Shown piece after piece: positions 1 through 12,422 of a DNA stretch of 64,000 bases. The stretch is from positions 1,984,001-2,048,000 of the forward strand of contig NZ_CP025624.1 of assembly GCF_002874965.1 (NCBI RefSeq), given 5' to 3'. How positions within the stretch are numbered: the stretch's first letter is position 1; the number at the start of each line of letters is the position of its first letter. Under the pieces are notes generated by a model. The model was not told the DNA's origin and made no database searches. It worked only from the letters and a program-made list of their open reading frames with translations. This DNA comes from Pseudomonas sp. NC02. GTDB lineage: Bacteria > Pseudomonadota > Gammaproteobacteria > Pseudomonadales > Pseudomonadaceae. Both the position numbers and the translations under genes were made by a program.

Positions 1-1
1 T

Positions 2-100
2 GCAGAACGCGATGGGCACGAGCCGGCAGGCTCACTTCTCCATTCGGTCGCTCAGTTGGATCGGCAACAAGAGCCTGGCAATAAGTTAAACCGAAAATAA
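2..100 (+). CDS. C-terminal end of an upstream gene (partial)
   Basis: An open frame entering from the left edge encodes about 32 residues ending in KLNRK and a TAA stop. It is followed 10 bases later by a hairpin that looks like a terminator, which supports this frame over the other open frame that stops at 84. The product cannot be identified from so short a tail. In related Pseudomonas the O-antigen locus lies downstream of ihfB and small envelope genes, but I see no sequence proof that this tail belongs to one of them. Confidence 0.35.
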   Translation, partial: AERDGHEPAGSLLHSVAQLDRQQEPGNKLNRK

Positions 101-109
101 CTCCAAGGC

Positions 110-136
110 CGTGAAGCTTTTGGCTTCACGCGTTTT
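110..136 (+). terminator. Probable intrinsic terminator of the upstream gene
   Basis: GTGAAGC (111-117) pairs with GCTTCAC (123-129), with a further C-G pair outside and a five-base loop. A short run of T follows at about 132-135. The T-tract is weak, so efficiency is uncertain. Confidence 0.55.
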
Positions 137-886
137 CCCCTCGGGGCCGTATTTCTTGCTTTCATACGGAACCTGCATTACGTGCTTGCGCAACTGTGAA
201 CCGCCGAGGGGCATTCCTGGGTGGTTTCTCGGCTATCAAAAGTTACTAAGCTTTGCGTCGAGTCTTCATGGCGTTTCGGTATTTGATCTTTGTTTACTTG
301 TGCGGGCGTCAAGCGTCCTGCACAGGTTTGTATTGTTGGTTTAATAGTTGATGGTGCACCGCCTAATACGGTTTGATGTGGATTTTTATGTGCGGTCTCC
401 AGGTTAATGGCTTATGGCTAGTATTGGTTCGGAATTTGATAAGGGCGTCCCGTTCGGCCAGGTCGGTCGTGCAGGGTGCGCCGGCGATTAGCAACGAGCT
501 GCATGGCACAGTCGAGCGTGGGCCCAATTGCGATCTCGGATAGGTCGGGTTCCTGTGGGGCAATAACCAAAAGCCCAATTTCAATGAGAGGTTGCGACGC
601 ACCATTGCGGTGAAGCGGCTCACCGCAAATGTTGCGGTAAAACCTTGTCCTGTCCTGAACTGAGGGGGGGATGATGGGGTCTCATGGGGCGTGTGGTTGA
701 GCCAGCCAGGCGTTATGTTGGCACGCTTGTTGATGATATGCTGCGCTGCAAAGCAGAGGCGGTTGCAGTTGGAGCGGCGAAAACTCGCTTGCGCGTAATC
801 GGTAGGTCAGGCAGGGGCATGGCAGCGTTGCTGGTTTCCAGACTGATTCTCTGACTAAATAATGATATGGAATCGTTGGTAATCTA
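137..886. other. Long intergenic region before the polysaccharide locus
   Basis: This 750-base stretch has no convincing gene. It is AT-richer between about 230 and 430, and the promoter for the polysaccharide operon is probably somewhere in it, but I could not fix -35/-10 boxes. I searched by eye for a JUMPstart/ops element (GGCGGTAG core) and found none, and there is no wzz gene. One short frame at 684-854 could encode 56 residues (MGRVVEPARR start) but has a poor ribosome site. Short stretches at 420-660 read as interrupted protein-like frames and could be decayed sequence; I cannot assign them. Confidence 0.5.
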
Positions 887-2017
887 ATGACTTTAAAGAT
901 CTTGAGTGTTTTCGGTACGCGACCGGAAGCTATAAAAATGGCTCCATTAGCTTTAGCGTTGAATGCAGATGAGCGTTTTGAGGCCAAAATCTGCGTCACG
1001 GGTCAACACCGTGAAATGCTGGATCAAGTGTTAGAGTTATTTAAACTTGAACCTGACTTTGATCTTAATATCATGAAGTCGGGTCAAGACCTTACCGACG
1101 TGACAACTGGTATTCTTCAGGGAATGAAAGAGGTCTTCCGGACTTATCGGCCGGATATTGTCTTGGTGCATGGTGATACCGCTACGACCTTTGCAACTAC
1201 ATTGGCGGCGTACTATCAGCAAATTCCTGTGGCTCATATCGAAGCTGGGCTTCGCACCGGAAATTTATATTCTCCCTGGCCGGAAGAGGCCAATCGAAAG
1301 TTGACGGGAGCACTCGCGCTTCTTCACTTCGCTCCTACTGAACGATCGCAACAGAATTTACTGCGTGAAGGGGTGTCACCTGACGCGATTCATGTGACTG
1401 GGAATACTGTAATCGACGCTCTGCTTGAGGTCGTACAGAAGCTCGAGACCAATGACCAGTTAAAACAGAAGTTCTCCGAGCAGTTCGCATTTTTACCTGC
1501 TCAACGCCGCGTCATCCTTGTGACAGGGCATCGGCGTGAAAGCTTCGGCGATGGATTCGAAAGGATCTGCAGTTCGTTGGCTTCGATTGCCCATGAGTTT
1601 GATGATGTGGAGATCGTGTATCCCGTTCATTTGAATCCAAATGTCCGTGAACCGGTCAACCGTTTGTTGGCTGGTATAAAAAATATTCACCTCATCGAAC
1701 CATTGGATTATCTACCTTTTGTCTATTTGATGAATCGGTCGTACTTGATTCTGACGGACTCCGGTGGTGTGCAGGAAGAGGCACCTTCTTTGGGCAAACC
1801 CGTGCTGGTCATGCGGGACACTACCGAGCGGCCTGAGGCGATTGAGGCGGGTACCGTCAGATTGGTCGGTACAGAGAAGGACAAGATAGTTCACCACTTG
1901 CGTGAGCTTTTACTTGATCAGAAGGCTTACGAGGAGATGAGCGTTGCTCATAATCCTTATGGTGACGGTCACGCCTGCATGCGTATTGTTAATGCTCTAG
2001 CCACTTTCAAAAATTAA
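887..2017 (+). CDS. wecB: UDP-N-acetylglucosamine 2-epimerase (non-hydrolysing)
   Basis: Cytoplasmic enzyme interconverting UDP-GlcNAc and UDP-ManNAc, the first step toward UDP-ManNAcA. The 376-residue length equals that of E. coli WecB. Seen in the sequence: the N-terminal [13 protein letters not shown] signature, HGDTATT and HIEAGLRTG around residues 95-120, the [10 protein letters not shown] block near 213, and the [17 protein letters not shown] substrate-site block near 290. The start is ATG with only a weak ribosome site; it places the signature at residue 9, as usual. It is the first gene of the cluster and is followed 9 bases later by wecC, its pathway partner. Codon use is AT-richer than in the chromosomal flanks. 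Confidence 0.95.
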   Translation: MTLKILSVFGTRPEAIKMAPLALALNADERFEAKICVTGQHREMLDQVLELFKLEPDFDLNIMKSGQDLTDVTTGILQGMKEVFRTYRPDIVLVHGDTATTFATTLAAYYQQIPVAHIEAGLRTGNLYSPWPEEANRKLTGALALLHFAPTERSQQNLLREGVSPDAIHVTGNTVIDALLEVVQKLETNDQLKQKFSEQFAFLPAQRRVILVTGHRRESFGDGFERICSSLASIAHEFDDVEIVYPVHLNPNVREPVNRLLAGIKNIHLIEPLDYLPFVYLMNRSYLILTDSGGVQEEAPSLGKPVLVMRDTTERPEAIEAGTVRLVGTEKDKIVHHLRELLLDQKAYEEMSVAHNPYGDGHACMRIVNALATFKN

Positions 2018-2026
2018 GGTTTGGTC

Positions 2027-3288
2027 ATGGATTTTTCCACTATTTCTGTAATTGGTTTGGGCTATATCGGTTTGCCAACCGCAGCCGTTTTTGCTGCGCG
2101 AAAGTTAAAGGTCATTGGTGTCGACGTTAATCAAAAGGCCGTCGATACGATCAACGGCGGACAGATTCATATCGTTGAGCCTGATTTGGACATAGTCGTG
2201 CACGCGGCCGTGACCGAGGGGTATCTGCGCGCCAGTACACGACCTGAGCCGGCGGACGCCTTCTTGATTGCGGTGCCCACTCCTTTCAAGGATGGTCATG
2301 CTCCGGACCTTTCTTACATTGAGTCCGCAAGCAAATCCATTGCGCCAGTATTGAAAAAGGGTGATCTGGTCATCCTCGAGTCCACTTCTCCCGTGGGTGC
2401 GACTGAAAAGATGTCGGCATGGCTGGCTGAAGCACGCCCTGACCTGACGTTCCCGCAGACCCATGGCGAGGCGTCGGACATTCGCGTGGCTCACTGCCCT
2501 GAGCGCGTGCTTCCCGGTCACGTGTTGCGCGAGTTGGTACAGAATGATCGCGTCATCGGCGGGATGACACCCAAGTGCTCAGAAGCCGCCACACGTCTGT
2601 ACAAATTGTTTGTAGAGGGCGAGTGCATTATCACCAACGCCCGAACAGCAGAAATGTGCAAGTTGACCGAGAACAGCTTTCGCGATGTGAATATTGCCTT
2701 CGCGAACGAATTGTCGATGATATGCGATAAGTTCGATGTCGATGTGTGGGAGCTTATCAAGCTCGCCAACCGGCACCCTCGCGTCAATATCCTCCAACCA
2801 GGACCTGGCGTGGGTGGGCATTGCATCGCCGTCGACCCTTGGTTCATCGTGAGTCAGGCTGAAGGCCAGGCGAAACTGATCCAAACTGCACGTGAAGTCA
2901 ATGACTCAAAACCGTCGTGGGTTATGGAGAAAGTTGATGCTGCTGTGGCCGATCATCTGTCGAGTCACCCCGGGAAGTCGGAAAAAGACATTGTTATCGC
3001 GTGCTTCGGCCTGGCATTCAAACCTGATATTGACGACCTGCGGGAAAGTCCATCTCTGGAAATTACGAAAAATATCTCAAGCCGGCACGCCGGGAAGGTT
3101 ATTGTCGTAGAACCTAATATTGATTCTCTGCCTGCGACGTTGCCGAACGCTGAGTTGTGCACAATAGAAGAAGCGTTTGAGCGCGCGGATGTCTTGTTGT
3201 TACTGGTGGATCACAAACCATTCAAAAGTGTTCCTTCTTCACTTCTCGAGGGTCGCCGGATTGTTGATACCCGGGGAATCTGGCTTGT

Positions 3289-3292
<4 letters not shown>
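2027..3292 (+). CDS. wecC: UDP-N-acetyl-D-mannosamine dehydrogenase
   Basis: Oxidises UDP-ManNAc to UDP-ManNAcA using two NAD. The N-terminus ISVIGLGYIGLPTA is the NAD-binding Rossmann motif. Also seen are the AHCPERVLPG block, NSFRDVNIAFANELS with the conserved Asn and Asp, the catalytic-Cys block PGPGVGGHCIAVDPWF, and the C-terminal GLAFKPDIDDLRESP motif. The start was taken as ATG at 2027 because AAGG precedes it at about 2016; a TTG six bases upstream is less likely. The 421-residue length matches the family (about 420). The stop overlaps the next start (ATGA), pointing to translational coupling with manC. Confidence 0.94.
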
Positions 3293-6699
<3,407 letters not shown>

Positions 6700-6729
6700 T
6701 ACGGTTGGCAAGTAACGGGTTGGTGCACT

Positions 6730-7761
6730 GTGCGTATATGTTTTTTTGCTAATATGTCCGCTCACGCTAATTGGCGCGAGATGTTTGATAAAGTTGAGTT
6801 TTATCGGGTTGATATTCGAATTCTCAAGGAGCTCGGACACGAAGTCGTTCTGTCTGGGACGCCGGGCACTCTAGATTGGAAGGCCGATCTCTATTTTTGC
6901 TGGTGGTGGGGGCATTCACCATTTCCGTTGCTCGCCGGAAAGCTACGTCGTCGTCCGGTGATCGTAACTGGCGCTTTTGACTACTCCACCTGCCGGAAGG
7001 AAATTCCGGGTCTTTGCTATCTGGATCGCCCGTTATGGCAGAAGGCGGTACTGCGCACCTCGTTGTTATTAGCCGATCGAAACTTGTTTATCTCACGCTC
7101 TGAGTGTGAAGAGGTTACATCTAACCTGCCGGTTAGGAACCCGGTGTACGCGACGCTGGCGATTGATACGGATTACTATTCTCCTGGCGAGCTTTCAGCG
7201 GTCGAATCGGATTATTTTTTTACAGTGACCTGGACAAGTCGTACAAACGCCATTCGTAAGGGACTCATTCCGACGATAGAAGCGTTCGCAAAAGTTTCGT
7301 CTCATTCAAGTCATCTTCGACTTGTCGTTGCTGGTAAGCACGGCGATTACCTGCAGGAACTAAAAGATTTGGCGCAGCGCCTGGGTGTAGCAGACAAGGT
7401 GGAGTTTGTCGGGATGATTTCCGATGAGGAGAAATTGCATCATTACAGGAATTGCCTGGCTTATGTTCAACCGACACTCTATGAAGGTTTTGGACATGCG
7501 ATCGGCGAAGCGCTGGCGTGTGGCGCGCGGGTAATCACCTCGCCACGGGGCGCGGTGCCGGAAGTCGCAGGCGACTTCGCTTACTGGGTTCAGCCAGATA
7601 GCCAGGAGGAAATTGCAGCGGCCATGGCGGCAGTTGTGGCGACACCGGTTTGTGCTGAAGACGCCAAAGCCAGGCATCAGTGGATTTCCTCGAATTATTC
7701 CATCGCGGCCCGTCGTGTGGCGCTTAAGAGTGTTCTGGATTCCTTATCACCGGTGAAATAA
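6730..7761 (+). CDS. Glycosyltransferase, GT4 family
   Basis: Retaining glycosyltransferase of the GT-B fold that probably adds one sugar of the repeat unit at the inner membrane. The C-terminal half carries the GT4 pattern: a VTWTSRTNAIRKG block near 160-175, GKHGDYLQELKDLAQRLG, VEFVGMISDEE, and the EX7E motif in YEGFGHAIGEALACG. The start is GTG; the frame begins RICFFANMSAHANW, a reasonable GT N-terminus, and no better ATG exists nearby. Donor and acceptor are unknown; by position after the D-rhamnose genes it may be a rhamnosyltransferase, but that is inference. Confidence 0.8.
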   Translation: MRICFFANMSAHANWREMFDKVEFYRVDIRILKELGHEVVLSGTPGTLDWKADLYFCWWWGHSPFPLLAGKLRRRPVIVTGAFDYSTCRKEIPGLCYLDRPLWQKAVLRTSLLLADRNLFISRSECEEVTSNLPVRNPVYATLAIDTDYYSPGELSAVESDYFFTVTWTSRTNAIRKGLIPTIEAFAKVSSHSSHLRLVVAGKHGDYLQELKDLAQRLGVADKVEFVGMISDEEKLHHYRNCLAYVQPTLYEGFGHAIGEALACGARVITSPRGAVPEVAGDFAYWVQPDSQEEIAAAMAAVVATPVCAEDAKARHQWISSNYSIAARRVALKSVLDSLSPVK

Positions 7762-7808
7762 ATGAGAGCGTCGTTGAGAATATTTATAAAGGTTGATGGC
7801 GGTACCGT

Positions 7809-9056
7809 GTGTTGAATCGTCTGATCGGCATGTTTGAGAACTCAAAGCTTTTGCAGCTTATTGTTATTACGGCCTGTATTCAGGGTGGCGTAATAATAAG
7901 TCAGTTTTTAATCACGCCTTGGGTTGATCCTTCAGTGGTCGGTACGGTGCGCTCGCTGGAAACAATTATCGCACTGGTGGTACTTGCGGGCAGTTTGGGC
8001 ATGCAGAGTATCGCTATCCGCGACACCGCGGCGAGCAATGGTGTTTTTCACCAAAGTGAAGTGCTTCGCCAGGTTTTTTTGTTAGTTGCGATGGCTTCAG
8101 GTGTAGTGATCTCAGGGGTATATATAGCGCATGAGTTTTTATTCACTTCAGTGATCAGTTCATATGTTTTTAATGCCTGTGGCCTGGTCCTGCTAACTAA
8201 TCTGCTTCGTGTGACTACGGGATTTGCCCAAGGTGCGAAGGCAATGCGCGAAATCTATTTCGTGCTGATGCTGGTTACGTCCATTGGCGTTATTATGCAT
8301 GTTGTATTGACGAAACTGTTTGGCATCAAAGGGTGGATGGTCGCTCGTTACATTGGAGAGTTTTCCTGTCTTGCTGCGATATGGTGGAAGCTACGAGCTC
8401 ATATTGTGCTGGCGTTGGATTTTCGTTGTGTGAATCGCAGCGCATTGGTGGCTAGCGCCAAGTCCGGGGCGATTAACAATGCAGGTCTATTTGTTCGTTT
8501 GTTAGTGGACAGTTTGCCTGTTTTGATGTTGACCGCCTATCATGTAAAAGCTGATGAAATTGGATTTTTTGGTATTGCCATATTGAGTCTCATACTTGGT
8601 TTACTTCCGTTGGCAATAATTGCGCAAAGGGCGTTGCCGGACTTGGTAGAAGTAATCAATAATAAAAGTGAGCTCCGCGACAGGTATCACGCACTTTCCA
8701 AAAGCATGTTGAAGATTTCGTCTACGGTTGCACTGTTGCTAATTTCAGTCTCTACAGTGTGGGCGTTGTTTGTTGGTGGTGCTTATAAGCAGACCGCGAT
8801 CTATGTAATTGTGCTGGCATTGACCCTGCCCTTGAAGGCCGTTGCACTTACGAGCGGTACGCTACTGGTCGCGTTGCGTATTTTTGGTTTGAGCCTCAAA
8901 ACCAATATCGTCGAAGGCTTGTTTGTTTTTTTGATTCTATACGTAGGTATCCCCATTTTGGGTGCTTGGTCTGGAGTTCTGGGATATTTCGTTGGTGCTG
9001 CGTTATCCTCAGTACTTCTCCTGGTTGCGGTGAGAGCCCGCCTCGCTGAATTATGA
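7809..9056 (+). CDS. wzx: O-unit flippase, Wzx/MATE-like polysaccharide exporter
   Basis: A 415-residue integral membrane protein with about twelve hydrophobic segments spread along its length and short polar loops. Placed just before the polymerase, it fits Wzx, which flips undecaprenyl-linked repeat units across the inner membrane. Wzx proteins share little sequence, so the call rests on topology, length and neighbourhood. The start is GTG with no strong ribosome site. Its last codons overlap the start of the next gene (ATGA). The gene is AT-rich compared with the flanks. Confidence 0.8.
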   Translation: MLNRLIGMFENSKLLQLIVITACIQGGVIISQFLITPWVDPSVVGTVRSLETIIALVVLAGSLGMQSIAIRDTAASNGVFHQSEVLRQVFLLVAMASGVVISGVYIAHEFLFTSVISSYVFNACGLVLLTNLLRVTTGFAQGAKAMREIYFVLMLVTSIGVIMHVVLTKLFGIKGWMVARYIGEFSCLAAIWWKLRAHIVLALDFRCVNRSALVASAKSGAINNAGLFVRLLVDSLPVLMLTAYHVKADEIGFFGIAILSLILGLLPLAIIAQRALPDLVEVINNKSELRDRYHALSKSMLKISSTVALLLISVSTVWALFVGGAYKQTAIYVIVLALTLPLKAVALTSGTLLVALRIFGLSLKTNIVEGLFVFLILYVGIPILGAWSGVLGYFVGAALSSVLLLVAVRARLAEL

Positions 9057-10384
9057 TCCAAGAGGTGAAAACGTTGGAAAATAAATATACAGAGCAAGAG
9101 GGCTTGTTACCCAAACCAGGGAAAGGGGTTTTCGATTGTTTTAGTTTTGGTTTTTTCTTTCTGGTTATATGGTTCGCAGGTGTCATCGTCCCTCTGTATC
9201 CCTTTATCATGGGGTTTGACGGGTTTACTCAATATTGGGAGTATCCTTTTTTCGATAAGGACAGCTCTATAGGTTATGCAGTTTTACTGTATGCCGGGAC
9301 GTTGATTTTCGTTTTGATGGGGTGCTGGCTGGGGCGAAAAACTTATCTTAGTTTTCCCGGTAGAACTCGCAACATCGTAAGCTCAAGGATTTTTTTTCAA
9401 AGGGCAGTTATATTTACCTTGGTGGCGTTGCTAGGATTTTTAACTATTCTTTTTATTCTGGGGGGGATATCCGGTTTGCTTCAGGGCGCCAGTGATCGGA
9501 TAAGGGCGTTTGCAGGGTTAAACGGCCTGTTTCTTCTGGAAAACCTGATGCTTTCTGTCTCGCTTGCCTGGTTCATACGTTTGACGCGTAGTGGAAAAAA
9601 ATCACGTGCCGAGCGTTTTTGTTTCTGGCTGTACTTTTTGGGCGGGTTATTTATTTGTGCGCTTCAAGGGCAGAAGTCAACAATCTTCATTATCATATTG
9701 TCGTTGATTATAGTCCGGCACTATCGTGTCAAGCGTGTCAACCTCGTAAAAGGTGCTGTGCTCGGCGCAGTAATGTTTGTTTCTCTGATGGCTTACCACT
9801 TGTTTAAGCAAGAGTATCTCGCAACAGGTAAGTTTTATTTTGTCGACGAAAATCAAGGTGTCTTTTTATCGTTTGTTCATTTTTTAGCGATACAGTTCAC
9901 GGGTAATTTGATGCAGTTGCAAACAATGACCGTGCTCATAGACGCGATGCCACAGAAGCTAGAGTGGCAAAACGGTTCAATGCTGCTGATGGTCGTATTG
10001 ATCTTGTTACCTTCGGGGCTTTTTCCTGACAAGCCGCTCACCACTGCCGGCGTATTTACAAGTGCTTTTTGGCCAGATAAATGGCTCACGGAAGGAACGA
10101 CATTGCCGCCGGGCATATTTGGCGAGATTTATATGAATTTTGGCACCTTAGGCGTATTGTTCGGCGGATTTTTTATCGGGCTTATAGGTGGGCGGCTTTA
10201 TGGCGCAGTCGTCTATAACCCTAAAAGTGATAGAGCATTGGGTATCTATGCATTGGCAGTCGCATCCATGCTTCATTTTTTTCGTGGGGAACTGGCTTCG
10301 GTCGTTCTTCTCATGGCGTCTATATCGCTTCCTTTTTTATTCTTGAGCTCAAAGCGCGAAGAGCCAGTCAATAACCCAATCTAG
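9053..10384 (+). CDS. wzy: O-antigen/oligosaccharide repeat-unit polymerase (Wzy-like)
   Basis: A 443-residue membrane protein with roughly ten to twelve hydrophobic helices and one larger polar loop near residues 250-350 that contains PPGIFGEIYMNFG, a segment typical of Wzy-type polymerases. It would join lipid-linked repeat units in the periplasm. It overlaps wzx by four bases and precedes asnB. Sequence is strongly AT-biased for this genome. The assignment is by topology and position, as for most Wzy proteins; specificity cannot be read. Confidence 0.78.
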   Translation: MIQEVKTLENKYTEQEGLLPKPGKGVFDCFSFGFFFLVIWFAGVIVPLYPFIMGFDGFTQYWEYPFFDKDSSIGYAVLLYAGTLIFVLMGCWLGRKTYLSFPGRTRNIVSSRIFFQRAVIFTLVALLGFLTILFILGGISGLLQGASDRIRAFAGLNGLFLLENLMLSVSLAWFIRLTRSGKKSRAERFCFWLYFLGGLFICALQGQKSTIFIIILSLIIVRHYRVKRVNLVKGAVLGAVMFVSLMAYHLFKQEYLATGKFYFVDENQGVFLSFVHFLAIQFTGNLMQLQTMTVLIDAMPQKLEWQNGSMLLMVVLILLPSGLFPDKPLTTAGVFTSAFWPDKWLTEGTTLPPGIFGEIYMNFGTLGVLFGGFFIGLIGGRLYGAVVYNPKSDRALGIYALAVASMLHFFRGELASVVLLMASISLPFLFLSSKREEPVNNPI

Positions 10385-10394
10385 AGAAACTGAT

Positions 10395-12323
10395 ATGTGC
10401 GGAATTTTGGGCTACATTCACAACGGAACGCGGGAATCTATTGACTTCTCTTCAGCGCTTTCGTTTATTCGACGTCGTGGGCCTGATGATCAAGGCGTCT
10501 GGGCCGATACCGACGTTGGTGTATGGTTGGGCCAGGTGCGCCTTTCCATTCTCGATACCACTTCCGCCGGTCACCAACCCATGGTCTCTGCCGATGGGCG
10601 AGTGGTCATGGTGTTTAACGGTGAAATCTATAACTTTCGGGAGTTAAGGGCTCATCTCGAAGCGGCGGGTGATCATTTTTCCAGCCAGTCCGACTCCGAA
10701 GTATTGCTCGCACTGTTCTGTCGTTATGGGATTGAGTGTTTAAACCGCTTGAACGGGATTTTCGCGGTCGTATTCTGGGAACGCGACACTGAAACGCTTT
10801 GGGTGGCTCGAGATCAGATGGGCGTCAAACCCCTCTATATCCATTCCAGTGATGGTTGTTTTGCATTTTCAAGTGAAATGAAGGGCTTGATCCGAGGCGG
10901 CTTCAGTAAAACTGAAATCGACCCGCAAGCCGTACTCGCGCATCTTGGTTTTCTCTGGTCGCCGGGTGATCGGACGATCGTGCGGGATATCAAAAAGGTT
11001 TTACCTGGCCAAGCGTTATGCGTCCGTAATGGGCATATCGAGAAGAGCTGGTTTTACTACGAACTGCCGATTTCCGAGAAACCCCTGACGAAAACGGTTG
11101 CTGATGTCGCTGTTGATGTCGCCGATGCCGTCAGGACTGCCGTCCAGCGTCAGTTGGTGTCTGACGTACCCTTGGGTTCATTCTTGTCAGGCGGCTTGGA
11201 CTCCAGTGCCATCGTCGCGTTTGCAGCGCAGGAAATGCGCGATAAGGGGCGGTTGCAGTGCTTCAGTATCCGTGTAGACAACGGCTCCACTGCGAACGAG
11301 GGGTTCGCCGATGACCTTCCGTACGCACAGCGCGTTGCCAAGCATCTGGATGTCGACCTGCATGTCGTAGGCGTCGGCGATGAGATGATGGATCGTCTGC
11401 CTGAAATGGTTTATCTGCTCGATGAACCTACGCCGGATCCGGCGGCGCTGAATGCGTTGTTCATCTCGGAACTGGCAAGCCAGAACGGCATCAAGGTTCT
11501 GCTGTCGGGTGCCGGGGGAGATGATATTTTCACGGGCTATCGTCGTCATTTCGCGTTGGCGCAAGAGCGTTGGTGGGGCGGAATGCCTCGACCGCTGCGT
11601 TCGGTTTTGGCCAGCAGTTCAAACCTGCTTCCTGCATCCTCTCCGCTGTCTCGTCGTCTCGGGAAGGCTTTTCGCTATGCGGACTTGCCTGCTGATGATC
11701 GCTTGATCAGTTATTTCCTCTGGCTTGAACCTGAACAGGCGTATGGCCTGTTGGCGCCAGACTTGCGACGCCAGCTGGCGGCCGATGATCTGTTTGCGCC
11801 GATGCGAGAAACACTTTCGCGGCTGCCTTCGGATGCCACGCCCCTTGATAAAATGCTCACCCTGGAGTGCAAGCATTTTCTCACCGATCACAATCTCAAC
11901 TACACCGACAAGATGGGTATGGCGACGGGCGTTGAAGTGCGTGTGCCGCTGCTGGATCTTGACCTGGTCCGCCTGGCTGGCTCATTGCCATCGGATATCA
12001 AGCAAAAAGGCCGGGAAGGGAAATGGATTTTCAAGAAGGCCATGGAACCCTATCTGCCTCACGACGTCATCTACCGGCCCAAGACGGGCTTCGGTGTACC
12101 GCTTCGCAACTGGTTGCAAGGACGCCTGAAGCCTTTGGTCGATGAGGTGCTTTCTCCTGCATCCCTGCTGAAAAGGGGGATATTCGATCCCAAAGCGGTG
12201 GCGCATCTGGTCGAAGCAGATCGTTCAGGCCGGATAGACGCTGCTTATACGTTGTTTGGCATCGTTTGCATGGAACTCTGGTGCAAACAGTATCTGGACG
12301 GCGATTTCGCCCTCGACGGTTGA
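10395..12323 (+). CDS. asnB: Asparagine synthase-like glutamine amidotransferase
   Basis: Class II glutamine-hydrolysing amidotransferase. Cys2 of MCGILGYIHNG is the nucleophile of the N-terminal Ntn domain, followed by RRGPDDQG and GEIYNFRELR. The C-terminal synthetase domain has the PP-loop SFLSGGLDSSAIVAF near 255-270 and the YTDKMGMATGVEVRVPLLD block. The 642-residue length is slightly longer than AsnB (about 555-630). In polysaccharide loci such enzymes are thought to amidate uronic acids, so ManNAcA is a plausible substrate; this is inference. AGAGAA lies upstream of the ATG. Confidence 0.88.
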   Translation: MCGILGYIHNGTRESIDFSSALSFIRRRGPDDQGVWADTDVGVWLGQVRLSILDTTSAGHQPMVSADGRVVMVFNGEIYNFRELRAHLEAAGDHFSSQSDSEVLLALFCRYGIECLNRLNGIFAVVFWERDTETLWVARDQMGVKPLYIHSSDGCFAFSSEMKGLIRGGFSKTEIDPQAVLAHLGFLWSPGDRTIVRDIKKVLPGQALCVRNGHIEKSWFYYELPISEKPLTKTVADVAVDVADAVRTAVQRQLVSDVPLGSFLSGGLDSSAIVAFAAQEMRDKGRLQCFSIRVDNGSTANEGFADDLPYAQRVAKHLDVDLHVVGVGDEMMDRLPEMVYLLDEPTPDPAALNALFISELASQNGIKVLLSGAGGDDIFTGYRRHFALAQERWWGGMPRPLRSVLASSSNLLPASSPLSRRLGKAFRYADLPADDRLISYFLWLEPEQAYGLLAPDLRRQLAADDLFAPMRETLSRLPSDATPLDKMLTLECKHFLTDHNLNYTDKMGMATGVEVRVPLLDLDLVRLAGSLPSDIKQKGREGKWIFKKAMEPYLPHDVIYRPKTGFGVPLRNWLQGRLKPLVDEVLSPASLLKRGIFDPKAVAHLVEADRSGRIDAAYTLFGIVCMELWCKQYLDGDFALDG

Positions 12324-12422
12324 GTGGGCGGCGACGCCACGGCCTTATCCGATGGTAGGATACATAGCTCTATACAAGTTTCTCAGTGATGAGTGAATTT
12401 TTAACTTTATTGGTGTGAATGC

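Noticed and set aside
111..344. A 77-codon + strand frame starting inside the terminator hairpin
   Set aside because: It begins in the stem of a terminator and is Leu/Cys/Ser-rich in an AT-rich non-coding stretch.
684..854. A 56-codon + strand frame upstream of wecB
   Set aside because: Reading is protein-like (MGRVVEPARRYV opening) but it has no good ribosome site and could not be linked to any family; kept only as a note.
137..886. JUMPstart/ops element expected before an O-antigen operon
   Set aside because: No GGCGGTAG core was found on either strand by eye.
682..999. A 105-codon - strand frame overlapping the wecB start
   Set aside because: It overlaps the certain wecB N-terminus and has no motif.
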